From: Eutypa lata
Lineage: Eukaryota > Ascomycota > Sordariomycetes > Xylariales > Diatrypaceae
DNA length: 64,000 nucleotides
Reading direction: 5' to 3'
NCBI GenBank assembly: GCA_022661535.1
Contig: JAKULF010000008.1
Span: forward strand, 1,922,001-1,986,000
Part shown: positions 49,301 to 61,961 of the stretch, one piece after another
How the letters are laid out: each line of letters opens with the position of its first letter
How positions within the stretch are numbered: position 1 is the first letter of the stretch
Position numbers and translations under genes: made by a program
The notes under the pieces: model-generated
What the model was told of the DNA's origin: nothing
Seen by the model: the letters and a program-made list of their open reading frames with translations, nothing else
The model's database searches: none

Positions 49301-52300
49301 CGGGAAGAGGAAGATAGGAAGGCAAGGGAAGCTAAAGAAGCCGAGGAGAAAATTGCTCGGGAAAAGAAAGAGGCGGAGGAGCGTGAACGTGCTGCTGCCG
49401 CGGCTCAAGCAGTTCAAGCCGAAATGGAGTCTGTTGAGGTCCCCGAACCCGAACCAGAGCATGATGATCAAACCGACTCAGACGCTATGGAGGGCGTCGA
49501 AGTTTCTGATTCCGCAGCGGATGCTGCCCAAGACACAAGCGCTTCTCAACCACGCGCTTTCACTACAATCCGGGGCGCTCAGGTGGACGTCACAGAACTC
49601 GGCATTGATGCAGATTACCTAGAAGCACTTCCTGAAGAATTCAGGGAAGAAGTTATCGCTCAGACTGTCAGTACACGAAGAGCTCAGGCCCGAGAGGCCC
49701 CGCGTAGTAGCGGAGAGCAGACCGAAGTCTTCCAGGAATTCTTAGATGCTTTACCCGATGAACTCCGACTAGAGATTGTCCAGCAGGAACGTCAAGAGCA
49801 GCGCCGCCGCGAGCGCGAGGAAGCCACCAGACGGCAAGCCATTGTTCCTGGCCAAACAGCTGAGGCTCAAGATATGGACACTGCAAGCATATTGATGACC
49901 TTCCCGCCAGCTCTTCGGGAGCAGGTCCTTATGGATCAAGGAGCGGACATCATGGACTCGTTGCCACCTGAGATGGCTGCTCAGGCCCGAAGACTCGTGC
50001 GATCTACCAATCCCATCGCAGAACACGCTAGAGCACCGGTGCGTTCTGGACATCTGCGAGAAGCCGCCGAGGCCAGTGGCCAAGCTGATGGGGACAACAA
50101 AGTCCAACGGAAGACGGTGGTACAGATGCTCGACAAGTCTGGCGTTGCTACCTTACTCCGCCTCATGTTCATCAACGTTAAGGGCGGTTCTGGCTCGATT
50201 GAGAGCAATCTGAAACACGTGTTTAAGGATGTTTGCGAGAATAGACAAAACCGCCTTGAAGTCGTCAGCACCCTTCTGCAAATTTTGCAAGACGGCACAA
50301 CGGATGTAGATGCAGTCGAGCGAAGCTTCACGCATCTCTCTATCAAGGCCAAACAACCCAAGGACAAAGACAAGGACCCTAAAACCCCCGGGCTAAAACG
50401 AACATTCACCAACACTGGCAGTGTAAACCCTGTCCAGCCAAGCTCTGAGACTTCGCCGCTCATGATCGTCCAGCAATGCCTCGACCTCCTTTGTTATCTA
50501 GCCGAGTCAAATGTGCATGTGCCTTCACTTTTCCTTACTGAGCATGACGTAGCCGTCCCGTCGTTTAAGCGTAGCTTGAGTCGCAAAGGCAAGGGCAAAG
50601 ACCTAAAGGCGCTTAAGTACGCGATCAACTCATTACTGGCACTACTTGATCGAGACCTCGTCATGGAAAGCTCATCCCTCATGGACAGTCTTTCTCAGTT
50701 ACTAAGTAGGGTGACTTTCCCACTGCTCGCACTTGAACGGAAGCAAAAAGAGGCAGCAGAAGCGGTGAAGAAGCTGGAGACTGGAGCTCAATCGCCTGCT
50801 CCGGCAGCAGTTGATAGCACCGAACAAACGGGGGATGCCGCACCAACTGATGAGAATACTGAAGAACATCCACCGGAGACAACAACTCCTACTGTCGCCC
50901 AATCGGATCAGCCAGCGGCGCCAAGCGCTCCCGAGGCAACATCTGCGGCGACCACAGAACGTCCTAATGTCGAAGCCGACCCGTCTAAAGCTCTAGAGAA
51001 AAAGCAGGCAATCCTCAAAAAGGTGAAGCACCTTCATCCGCCTGTAATACCCGTCAACCACCTCACTCTCATCATCAACATCTTCGTCGCTAGAGAATGC
51101 AGTTCGAGGACTTTCAAGGAAACGCTCTCTACCATCAAGAACCTTTCTGCAATTCCAGGAGCCATGCTAGTTTTTGGCCAAGAACTAGCTCGCCAGGCCC
51201 AGGTCTTAAGCGAAAAGATCGTCATCCACTTGAACGAGCTATTACCACATATCGAGAAAGCTTCTTCAGGCACGGAAATCCAAGGCGTTGCACTATCTAA
51301 ATTCTCCCCTGGCGCTTCAGACCAGAACAAACTGCTGCGCGTTCTGACAGCACTTGATCACCTATTCGCCCAAAAGAAGTCGGACCCTAGTGGAAACTCT
51401 GATGTTACTGCAGATGAGACCAAAAAGCAGGATCTTCTAGCAACTCTGTACCGCAACCCTACCTTTAACGCCTTGTGGGATCAGCTCAGCGCCTGTTTAG
51501 GTGCTATCCGCCAAAGGGAGAACCTGATGAATGTAGCCACTATTCTGCTCCCCTTAATTGAAGCCCTCATGGTGGTTTGCAAAGACACAGCTCAAACCGA
51601 GGCGCAAGCCCAGAACCAGACAGCCAAGGAGATGTTACTTTCGAGCCCGCAGCCAGAGTCTCACATGGCCGGTCTGTTCTTCACATTCACTGAAGAGCAT
51701 CGCCGAATCCTCAACGAGCTTGTCCGCAATAATCCTTCCCTCATGAAGGGCACATTCTCAAATCTAGTGAAGAATCCGAAGGTGCTTGAGTTCGACAACA
51801 AACGCAACTGGTTCAATCGCAGCGTTCACAACAGGAACCAGCAGGCTCCTGGACGTGGGTTCCCCACCCTTCAACTCCAGGTGCGACGGGAGCACGTTTT
51901 CCATGATTCCTTCAAGTCGCTCTACTTCAAGAGTGGTGACGAGATGAAATTTGGCAAGCTGAGTATCCGATTCCATGGAGAAGAAGGTGTGGATGCAGGT
52001 GGTGTCACGAGAGAGTGGTTCCAGGTACTATCGCGGCAGATGTTTGACCCCAATTATGCCTTGTTCGTACCGGTCTCAAGCGACCGTACCACTTTCCACC
52101 CGAACAAGCTTAGCGGTATCAATGATGAGCATCTGATGTTCTTCAAGTTCATTGGAAGGGTTATCGGCAAAGCTCTATACGAGGGTCGCGTACTCGACTG
52201 CTACTTCAGTCGTGCTGTCTACAAGCGAATCTTAGGCAAACCGGTCTCTGTCAAAGACATGGAATCTTTCGACCCCGACTACTATAAGTCTCTCGTCTGG

Positions 52301-53057
52301 ATGCTCGAGAACGACATCACTGATATTATTACTGAATCGTTCTCGGTCGAAGATGACGTGTTTGGTGTGACCAGAATCGAAGACCTTTGCGAAGACGGTC
52401 GCAACGTTCCGGTTACAGAAGACAACAAGCACGAGTATGTTCGTCTTGTAGTTGAACACAAGCTGCTCTCTTCCGTTAAGGAACAAATGGAGAACTTCCT
52501 CAAGGGTAAGTCGACATCAGCAAGGTATATTGTGAATTAAAGGCTAACCAAATTTACAGGCTTCCACGAAATAATCCCCGCCGAACTCATCTCCATCTTC
52601 AATGAGCAAGAATTGGAGTTGCTGATTTCGGGTCTACCGGATATCGATGTCGACGACTGGAAGAGCAATACGGAATACCACAACTACACACCATCTTCCC
52701 CACAGATCCAGTGGTTCTGGCGAGCTGTCCGATCGTTAGACAAGGAGGAATTAGCAAAGCTTCTCCAGTTTGTGACGGGAACAAGCAAGGTTCCTCTCAA
52801 CGGGTTCAAGGAGCTTGAGGGCATGAACGGTGTTAACCGATTCAACATTCATCGTGATTATGGCAACAAGGATCGTTTGCCAAGCTCTCACACGTGCTTC
52901 AACCGTAAGTCCATAATTCTACTTCATGTCTAGATATTGTTTTTATACTAATTACTATGCAGAGCTCGATCTTCCCGAGTACGAGAGCTACGATGCTCTC
53001 CGCCGACAGCTACTAAAGGCGATCACGGCGGGTAGCGATTATTTTGGCTTCGCATAA
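40352..53057 (+). CDS. TOM1: Giant HECT E3 ubiquitin ligase (Tom1/Ptr1/HUWE1 type)
   Basis: Ubiquitin-protein ligase of 4066 residues, in the size range of human HUWE1 (about 4370) and above yeast Tom1 (3268). Eight exons join in phase: 40352-40399, 40483-47626, 47679-48233, 48361-48414, 48466-48639, 48720-52505, 52560-52904 and 52963-53057. The N-terminal 1000 residues are helical-repeat (DUF908/DUF913-like). Residues about 2390-2600 form a very acidic Asp/Glu tract. Ubiquitin-binding-motif repeats with LP(D/E)E(F/L)R cores ([26 protein letters not shown]) lie near 2951-3080. The HECT domain covers about 3705-4066, with the N-lobe motif [17 protein letters not shown] and the catalytic cysteine in SSHTCFN (about Cys4033), formed where exons 7 and 8 join. 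Family members act in nuclear protein quality control, mRNA export and removal of excess ribosomal proteins and histones. Confidence 0.97.
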
Positions 53058-54597
53058 AGCATACACGGGAAGGATGGGGGATTTTGTACCGGGATGAAGC
53101 GCCCAATGACGGCGGCTTCTTTTGACCAACCTAGAGAATGAGCAGTGTCTATGCCAATGGAGTGCAGGCCATTCGGTGTAGCTAGCAGTCACTCAGGGAG
53201 GGAAGGTCGAGATCCTAAAGATTATTGCTTTGTAATATAGGACTTGTTGACCTAGCTATTGCTAATGAATAGATGCAGAGATTTTATCCTAGTCTTCTGA
53301 AGATGTTTTTGCGTTCTAGTTTAGAGTTGTGACACGCGCTATATATTATGCTAGAGATAGTTGGTTGCTTACGCTTACGACACAAGAGTCCTTTTAAGAT
53401 TGTATATCTTTTACACATATATCGTCACTTGCACAGAGCACTTGAGTTTCTAAACTTGTTGTTCTATCACGTCGTATGGGTGTTCTTCAGTAAACTCAAT
53501 GATTAGGGCTAGGCCTATAGCTGTGTGGGTACTAAGCTCTGGCACAGTTATCGCGACACCTCTGCAAGTAGCTATATATATATGTAGAGGTATATGTAGG
53601 TATAGACAATAAATAAAAGGTACAGCAAACTTGATGGTTTAAATCTGTAAGGACTTACCGAATTCTACCTACTTTTATTTCCACAGCCTGCATGTTATAT
53701 ATACTTAGTGATGATGGGTATAATATCGCGGGGAAGTTGCAACGACTTCAAGGTTCCTATAAAAAGATAAAAAGACACTTTATCTAAGTTATGTTAGGAC
53801 CCATGTTACATAATTAGTGGCGGGGATTAATGTATGCAAACATTTGATGTCCAATTGGCTATCTATTTATTAGACCCTGATTTACCTTTCCAAGTTTCTT
53901 TTTCCTTTTCACCTCTCTCAAGCTTGTTAACATTTCAATTCACCTCTTGTCCTTCCATCCTAGTAAGTGCTAAACATCGCTATAATAATACATGCATACC
54001 TAAGTAGGTATGTAAAGCAGCAGAGCATAAACCTTGAAACCCCCCTTGTCACACACACCGTTGCTTATCCATCCTTATCGATCGCTCCCTTATCGGCCCT
54101 ACGAGAATCATAAAAAATTCCAGCAGCAAGAGAGAGAGCTCCAACACCTACCAGAAGCAGTAATTATCTCTATACTACCTACCACCAGATCGACTACTAC
54201 TCAGCAGCTCATCAACTTCTTGTATACCTACCCCTCGTCCAACCAAAATTCAGCGAAGAAGCACAGGCCGTGAAAACTCAAAGGTCGCTTTTCTTCTTCG
54301 TGCTACCCCGCGGCTCTCTATTTGCGCCCATTGGTTCGTTTTCCCCCTTTGACCGGTCCGGCCGCGCATGACGCAGCAACCAGAGTGGTTTTTTCCTTTT
54401 TTCTTTTCCTCCTTTCTTATTTCTGACGTCGTGTACAGCACAGCCCGTGCTCGTCCCGCCCGTCGTTCCCCGTTCCGAAAGGCAGGTCGCCGCGCTTAAT
54501 TAAAAAAGTGTGCTTGTGCTTCCGCCCTCCTCGGCTTTAAAAAGTTTTGTGAAGCCCAGTAGCGGCCCAAAAGTCCTCCTCTCTTTTTCGATCCAAC
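53058..54597. other. Intergenic spacer (1.5 kb)
   Basis: Holds the 3' end of the HECT gene and the promoter of the PRPP synthetase. The stretch 53560-53620 has TATATATATATG and related words. The DNA from 53880 to 54590 is pyrimidine-rich. No exon was recognised. Confidence 0.55.
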
Positions 54598-56211
54598 ATG
54601 GCCGACATGGCGAACGAGATCAAATTGCTCTCGGGCAATAGCCACCCGAGTCTTGCCAAGGCCGTAGCTGACCGGTATGTTCCCCCTTTTTTTTGTTCCT
54701 GCTTTTTCCTAGGACCTCGGATGCTCTCTACACCATGCTACGTACCTTAGTTGTAAGCTATTGGAGGTACTATGACACCAATGATTGGGCATCTATATTT
54801 TCTTCCTTTTGTTTCGCGATGCAACGGGTAGAAATATCACGAAAAGATGATTCAATTACCACATACTCCTCCTCGGAGCTAAAATCATGCAAATGCAATA
54901 ATATGGGCGCATCAGAGATATGAAGGTATTAGTGGCGATGGCTGCTAAATTTATTTTCTCCTCGGCAGGCTCGGCATCGAGATCGCAAAGACCATGAGCA
55001 TGAACTACTCGAATCAGGAAACGAGCGTGACCGTTGGCGAATCGATCCGAGACGAAGATGGTACGAATAGCAGCATGGTCGCATCCAGCCAGGTGTTTCT
55101 TTTTCTGGATCCCAAGCCCTAGCTAATTGCTGGTTCCTACAGTCTTCATCTTGCAATCCACGGCTCCCGGCGACATCAACGATGGTCTGATGGAGCTGCT
55201 GATCATGATTCATGCTTGTCGGACCGCCTCCGCTAGACGAATCACCGCAGTTATCCCCAACTTCCCCTACGCAAGGCAGGACAAGAAGGACAAGAGCCGG
55301 GCCCCCATTTCTGCGAAGCTCATCGCCAACATGCTGCAGACCGCCGGCTGCAACCATGTCATTACTATGGATCTCCACGCCTCCCAGATCCAGGGCTTCT
55401 TCAACGTCCCTGTAGACAACCTCTATGCCGAGCCCAGCGTACTGCGGTGGATAAGGGAAAACCTTACAGGGCAGGAGATTGTCATTGTCAGTCCAGATGC
55501 TGGCGGTGCGAAGAGGTCGGTTATCTGTTTCGACGAACTTAACTGCGCACGGAGAGGTCTAAGAAACTGACTCCCTTTCAGGGCTACGTCTATAGCAGAC
55601 CGTCTCGACCGAGGCTTTGCTCTTATCCACAAGGAGCGTCCGCGGCCCAATGTCGTCGGTCGAATGGTGCTCGTCGGTGATGTCGTTGACAAGGTCGCCA
55701 TCCTGGTTGATGACATGGCAGACACCTGCGGTACTCTCGCGTAAGCGGACCAACCGAACACAAAACAAGTATGCAAGAGTACATGATGCTGACAGCGCCC
55801 TGCAGAAAAGCTGCAGCTACCGTCAAGGAACATGGAGCTCGAGAAGTTATTGCGATTGTCACACACGGAATCTTGAGTGGTAAGGCGACGGACATCCCAG
55901 GCCGAAGCTTATAAGAGCTGCTTGCTGACTAGCCATTCGCGTTTTTCAATGTAGGGGATGCGATCAATGTCCTTAACAACAGCGTGTTGAGCCAGATTGT
56001 CGTCACGAACACGGTTCCCCTTGGCGACAAGGTCAACCGCTGTAAGAAGATCAAGGTCATCGACGTGAGCCCAACGATAGCGGAAGCTATCAGGAGAACG
56101 CACAATGGAGAGAGTGTCAGGTGAGTCTCAGTTTTTTTCAACTAGTAGTCGTGATGGGGTTGTGAGACTAACCGAACTTGAAGCTTCCTATTCAGCCATG
56201 CGCCGGCTTGA
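54598..56211 (+). CDS. PRS: Ribose-phosphate pyrophosphokinase (PRPP synthetase)
   Basis: Makes 5-phosphoribosyl-1-pyrophosphate from ribose 5-phosphate and ATP, the precursor for purine, pyrimidine, His and Trp synthesis. Seven exons join in phase: 54598-54674, 54969-55060, 55143-55515, 55582-55740, 55806-55879, 55955-56120 and 56184-56211, giving 322 residues, normal for the family. Seen motifs are [12 protein letters not shown] at the N-terminus, [13 protein letters not shown] (the ATP-binding flexible loop), the divalent-metal/PRPP signature [12 protein letters not shown], and the PRPP-binding loop [11 protein letters not shown]. The ending is SHAPA. Fungi have several PRS subunits that work as hetero-oligomers. 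This one has no large inserted region, so it is of the catalytic short type; which paralogue it is cannot be fixed here. Confidence 0.97.
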
Positions 56212-57458
56212 TACGTGGGAGGGAAAGAGGTTTTAATGAGCACGAGAGAAGAAAAAAATTGTTGCAATGTACATACGACGATAACTCTTGGGAACTGTGG
56301 GCAAAGGCTAGAGCGGGAAAGCCAATGCCTGACCTCGATTTGCTTTCTGGCGTTAACATCAGGACTTCGGTGCATGGGCCGCAGACTTCGGCTTCACATA
56401 ATTGCTCCGTCTTTCTTGACATAGAAGGAGAAAAGTTGGACTTGTCTCGCCGGAATAGATCATGCCACCACCTATTATTAGTTTGTCAACCCGAGACGAA
56501 AGAGACAATATTTATTACGGAAGGCGCTTTCCCGATTTGGAGAGGATGTTTTGGACACCATATCATACCCCCTTTGTTAAATAGAAAGAAGAAGAGAAGA
56601 AGACAAAAACACTGCATACTTAGATAGTTAGTTAGCTGCAATGGTTTAAAGCGGGCGAGTAGGCTTTGGGAAAAGCGATTTACACATACATCAAGAATAT
56701 ACATATAACTCTAGCATAGGTAGCGAATACAAGATGCATAGATCGGTTTTCCGTCTCAGACTTCTTTTCCTTTTTGTTTCTTTTTCCTTCAACGATACTT
56801 TGCTGTTGACTACCAGGGTGGGTGGGTTAAACATTCCAATCCAATCCAACACATGTGCTTTGCTCTGAGCTGAGGGCAAAGGAAAATATGCGACTAGAGT
56901 GGGTATATTACAGGCAAGGTTGTGCACGTCAGGTAGAGGTACCAAGTCATGCTAATAAAGGTATGTATGTGGTGATGTTTTGCTCTACCAGGTAATGCCA
57001 TCGCAAATTGGAGCTTATCTAGATATGGAGGAATTCATATTAGTAGAAGCATGTGATCAAGGGAATAGGTACGGTTGTGACTTGATCTATATACACTACT
57101 CCGGTTTAACTGTTAGTATGATGGATTGGATGAGGTTTGACGAGTAGGCAAAGGTCCGGGACGGTAGCAACAGCCACCATGCGAAGTCTAACATAACGGC
57201 AGTCACCTGAAACTACACGCCTTTGCGGATTGTCACGGTACAGTTAGGAAGCATAGGTAACTAGTGAATGAGACTGCAGTCAGAACAGCGTCTCTTTTTT
57301 TGGGAATCTTGATCTCATATTTTGTGTGCCGAGAATACATCCGGGCCATTCAACCGTCATGATAAATGAACCAGCCATATCGCAATAATGCCATTCATTG
57401 CCATGATTTATTCCCCAATGCAAGTACCAGAAGACACCAAACCAACGCCTGTGAACAT
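56212..57458. other. Convergent 3' spacer (1.2 kb)
   Basis: Between the converging PRPP synthetase and eS6 genes. It should hold two 3' UTRs. No exon-like frame with recognisable content was found on either strand. Confidence 0.55.
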
Positions 57459-58595
57459 CTACTTGCGCACGGAGCTTGCTCTTCTCTTGCGAGACTCGGC
57501 CTTCAGGGCACGGGCCTCGTGGACACGCTTGGCCAGGACCTGGGCGTACTCGTTCTGCATTCCAAGTATCGTTAGTACATGTGGTCACACAAGCAGATAG
57601 AACAATGCTGGAATAAGCAGGGTTATAACGTACGGCCTCGTCCTTGACCTTCTCGGATTGACGGCGCTTGAGCGCAATGCGGTGGCGCTTGTGCTGCAGA
57701 CGCTGGGGGGTAACCAGTCTCTGGATCTTGGGGGCCTTGGTGTAAGGCGTCTTGCCCTCACCCTTGGGCTGGATCTCACGTCGGATGACGTACTTGCGGA
57801 CCTATACAGCAGGAAATCCCCATATTAGTCTTCCATATGTTCCTCAATATATGTATGTATATATATTTTTTTCTCTCAGACTCTACTCGGTGGTATTCAT
57901 TGCATGGGATTCTTCTCTCTCATCCCGCAGAAGCAACGACCGAGCAGGTGAGGACGTGTGTTGTACTTACATCGTCCTCCTTGCTGAGACTGAAGAAGCG
58001 GCGGATCTTGGTGGCACGCTTGGGGCCGAGGCGCTTGGGGTGGACGACGTCGGTCAGGCCGGGGATGTCGCTGTCGCCCTGCTTGACGACGGACAGAGCG
58101 AGGACGGACAGGTCGCTGCCGACGATGCAGCCGCGGACGGACTTACGCTTGCGCTCACCGGTTCGGCGGGCTCGGTAGCAGGAGTGGCCGTCGGAGAGGA
58201 GGAGTCGGACACGGGTAGGGTGCATGACACCCTGCTTCATGGGGAAACCCTGCTTGTCGTTTCCACCGGTGATGCGGAAGATGTAGCCCTTGAACTCATC
58301 ACCGAGGTTGTCGCCGGGAACTTCCTGACCCATCTAGAAAGAGAACAGAATACGTCAGCATATCTCATCAATGTCGCTTTCGATTGTCCGTCGATACAGA
58401 TATCCCCAGAGTTCTATCGCAAAACTCTTTAAAGCGGGTTCGAGTTCAGGGTTAAGGGATAAATAAGCCAGTAAGTAGGAAGAAGAAGAAAAATCAACAT
58501 ACGCGCTTCTCCATGAAGTCACGGAGCTTTCGCTCATCCTCAATCTCAATCAGCTTCTGGCTGCCATTGGCAGGGTACGAGACGTTCAACTTCAT
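57459..58595 (-). CDS. RPS6: 40S ribosomal protein eS6
   Basis: Small-subunit ribosomal protein S6e, 239 residues (yeast 236). Exons are 58503-58595, 57971-58333, 57634-57801 and 57459-57554, all joined at phase 0. The family start [20 protein letters not shown] and the blocks [20 protein letters not shown] and [14 protein letters not shown] are intact. The C-terminus ends KRRASSVRK, with the RRxSS site phosphorylated by AGC-type S6 kinases under TOR control in fungi. It is convergent with PRPP synthetase and divergent from the Ctf8 gene, whose ATG is only 419 bp away. Confidence 0.98.
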
Positions 58596-59014
58596 CTCGG
58601 CGGGTTTTGGGCGATGGTCGACTGGGTGGTTGTCGTGGTTGTCGTGGGATGGTCTAAAAAGAGAGGAAGTCGAAAAATCAATGAAAAGTGAACCCGCACC
58701 AAAAGTTTAGGTAGACAGTTACGAAGGGAAAATTGTGTTGGATTTTCACTCGCTAATGGCAATTTCTCGGTACTTTGATAAGAGTGGATGTGGGTGGGGC
58801 GATCTCTAATCTGTAAAAAAGGTACGTACCTAGGGCTGCTATCCTCTGCACAGACCACTTCAAGCATTTGACCGACCATCAACCGGCATAGTTTTTAGAT
58901 GTCTTGGCACCTGAGTAGTTAACTAAAAGGACACCCGGATTAATCCTTTACATACAGAGCACAGGGGCTCACCTTCATGATATCATCTACTTATGTATTC
59001 GTGATTCTTTGAAA
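58596..59014. promoter_or_regulatory. Shared divergent promoter, eS6 / Ctf8
   Basis: The 419 bp between two divergent ATGs are all the room available for both promoters and leaders. Pyrimidine-rich stretches occur toward the eS6 side. No clear TATA box is placed for either gene. Confidence 0.5.
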
Positions 59015-59476
59015 ATGGCTTCTACGGTCAAATTACACCCACAGAAAGCGGACGGTGGTACCGCCACAGAGAACCCTCTTCCTCAACTTATTCAAACACC
59101 CTCGGGCTTGGCAGTCCTCGAACTTCAGGGCACCATCAACTTACCCCAAACGGACCCAGAGGACGAAGGGAACTCCCCGGAAATTTCGATTGGCAGGATT
59201 TCATTCCCAGATTACCACCCAGAAACTCAAGACCCCTCTAGCACCGCATGGATGAAACGAGTGCAGTTATATGTCGGTCAGCACCAGAGACTCACCGGGG
59301 AGGTCAAGAAACTGCCGAAAGCACTGGCCATCATCCGGAAACGTCCTCAGGAGGGAGAAGATGTCGAGATGACGGAGGGAAGCTCAGAGGACACTAAAGA
59401 TGAGCTCGAGGTTGTCGAGATTATCAAGTATAAGCTCGTGTTCTCCCTTCGACCTGAACCTGTGGGAACTGGTTGA
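59015..59476 (+). CDS. CTF8: Chromosome transmission fidelity protein 8 (Ctf8)
   Basis: Small subunit of the Ctf18 alternative clamp loader (Ctf18-Dcc1-Ctf8), which loads PCNA and supports sister-chromatid cohesion. A single exon gives 153 residues, close to yeast Ctf8 (133). The protein contains LAVLELQGTI (the N-terminal Ctf8 block) and the family core YVGQHQRLTGEVKKLPKALA followed by IIRKR. It ends with a beta-rich segment KYKLVFSLRPEP. The acidic stretch between core and end is variable in fungi. The ATG at 59015 is the first in frame. Confidence 0.92.
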   Translation: MASTVKLHPQKADGGTATENPLPQLIQTPSGLAVLELQGTINLPQTDPEDEGNSPEISIGRISFPDYHPETQDPSSTAWMKRVQLYVGQHQRLTGEVKKLPKALAIIRKRPQEGEDVEMTEGSSEDTKDELEVVEIIKYKLVFSLRPEPVGTG

Positions 59477-61961
59477 GATGTCTAAGGGGCCTTAGATGCT
59501 CTGAGAACTATCTATTAAGTATCCATTAGCTTGGATAAAGTCGTCAATCAGAGCTGGAAACACAGCATTCCACGACAATGGAGGCATAGGCCCTTACAGG
59601 GAACTAGGCTGCTATACGCAACCTATGGAGCAATCACATTAGACATGGAGGAACGGGACCATAGTGACAGACAGTGTGAAGTTGCTATTCGGTGCCTACA
59701 TTAGGCACGCCACTTTGTTGTTGAACGACGTTCTCACCCGAGTAAGTAGGTCCTGCTCTCAAGCTTCTAGCTATGGTGCTTTGTTAACATCAAGATAGAG
59801 AGGGGGGAATTACTTAGGTTAATATATAGCTATGTTTCTAGTCCTATAGTACGACAGGAGATTTGGGTTGGGCTAGTATCATGTAAGTCGACCTTGTTCA
59901 TGCTCTCCTAAGTTACTTAGGCTTCCAAATGAAGCTGAAACCAGGGACTTGGAAGCAGTGTATTGCAATATGTACTTTACGTTGAGAGATAGGAAACCAT
60001 AATTGCTTGCGTAACAATGGATTTGAACTTGATAGCAGTCGCCCTGGCGACAAGCGTCTAATACATAGCACGTGATACCTCAGGAAATATATGTGTCTAT
60101 GCCTGGCAAAACTGTTGCTCCACAATAAGGCAAACATATAGTGAGCAAGCTTGTTGTCCATAGTTCAACATTGCGGTGCTCAAACCCACCACTGCAAATT
60201 CCAAAGTTCCCTCCGTCCCAAACACCGAAGCATCCAGCAGAAACGTGAGTAGAAACACCGCCAATTACAGAGAGAATTACTTGAATGACGCGGCACTCTA
60301 CAGGCAAGACAATGAAGGCCACTCACTTCTATATTCTCATTTAAAGATGAGATCATCAATGCAGTTGTTCCTTGATATACCTATAGCCACGCGTCAACGC
60401 GTGAAGTATCACTATGCTCGACGCGACAGGTTCCCAGTGTAGTGTCTTGACATTGACATGACTGGAGGCGAACCTTATACAAGGAACCCAGAGCATCTCA
60501 TGCTCGTTAACACCAACGATGGCCTCCCTACGGTGTCGTAAGTCGATTAACCCACGTTGATGAAGTGCCACAGACGACCATCGTGACAGAGTCATGGCAC
60601 CCAACCCTATATATACGACACATTACAAATAACAAGGAGGCAACTAACTTGGATATCAACCATGTTGCTCCTCATCTTTCATACATTGAATGATGGCATT
60701 GCCTTCCATTCCACCGTCGCTCCCTAGCCGCGACTTGTTCCGAACTACGAGTTGCCATGCATAGACAAGCAAAATTAATGGAGAGTGTGTACAGTTTTTG
60801 ACTACGCGAACAGGGACCCTGGTAGCTGGGGGTGATGAAGCATGAGCAGCCCCCTTTCAGCAGATTATCTTTTGCATACACCTCTCAACGACAAGGGTGA
60901 TGATACTGTTTGCCTTTGAAAGCCGGCCCAGCTAATCCGATGGGATATCTCGAGGCTTTTTGAAGAGCACTACATTGCTGATAGATCTTCCGGCGGCTTC
61001 CTTCGAAGCATTCGACGATCTAGCTTGTTCATCTAGGCCTACGCCCTTCTGTAACCTAGTTAACGACTATACCCAACATCGATCCCTCAACAAGGTATCC
61101 TAGCGACCTAAGCTTAGGAACTTGTGATGCTTCAACCCCACTAGCCACACCCACGAAGCTCAATGACTCTTCCGCCAGCTTACTCCCCTCAAGGCCACAC
61201 CAAGCCACAGTCCTCCCTCGGGAAACCGGCCACACTGTGCATACACTCTCGCGCAACGAAATGCACAGTACTCAACTAGGCGGTGATCACGTGTTACTAC
61301 CACTAGTGCGATTCTACCTGCCTACTTCCTTTCCATCTGATCCAAATCCTTTTCAGAATTCCTTCCCATCTACCACACACTTTCTTTCTTCATCCCACCG
61401 CTGAGATTTGTGATCAGAACAATCTTCTTCATAACTCACCGCGTGGTTGTCGTACAGAACAGAAAGTTGTTGCAATCAATTCATCTCGTTCAGCTGTATC
61501 AGACGCTGCTTGCAGCATCTTGATTGATTCACTACGTGAGCCGCTATTAAGCGCAGAAGTTGGTATGTCATTCCCGTGGTCTTTCGGCCCGCTCCCCCAG
61601 GTTTCCCCACGTGCCAGAGCCGCAACCTTAAACTAACAGTGGGGATATCAGCTAGCTTAGGTACTTATCTACCAAAAGCAGTAAGGCGGTGAACGTAGCC
61701 ATTCTGCCGTTTCCTCGCTGGTAAGTCATCCTCAATCTAAGCTTTGCTTCCTTTCAACCTTCAACAACTTTCATCACATCTTCAATCACAACTTCTTCAT
61801 CCTCTTAATTACTGCCTTTCCGTCAACATTCACAGCTACAGAAGCAGGCGTACTGATTTTTTAATTATTCAGAATACAGAGGATTTTACGAGCTTTTCGA
61901 CGATCAGATTTGATTCATTTGATTCACTCAATTCAGTAGTTGATCAATTTCATACGACACA
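59477..61961. other. Gene-poor spacer (2.5 kb)
   Basis: No credible exon on either strand. It includes a perfect 14-bp inverted sequence GTCGCCCTGGCGAC at 60038-60051 next to a B-box-like ATTTGAACTT. The right 600 bp are the TAF10 promoter and leader, CT/TTC-rich near 61320-61500 and 61735-61830. An 88-codon frame at 60176 has no recognisable content. Confidence 0.5.

Noticed and set aside
60176..60442. 88-codon frame in the Ctf8-TAF10 spacer
   Set aside because: No motif, short, and no supporting splice partner.
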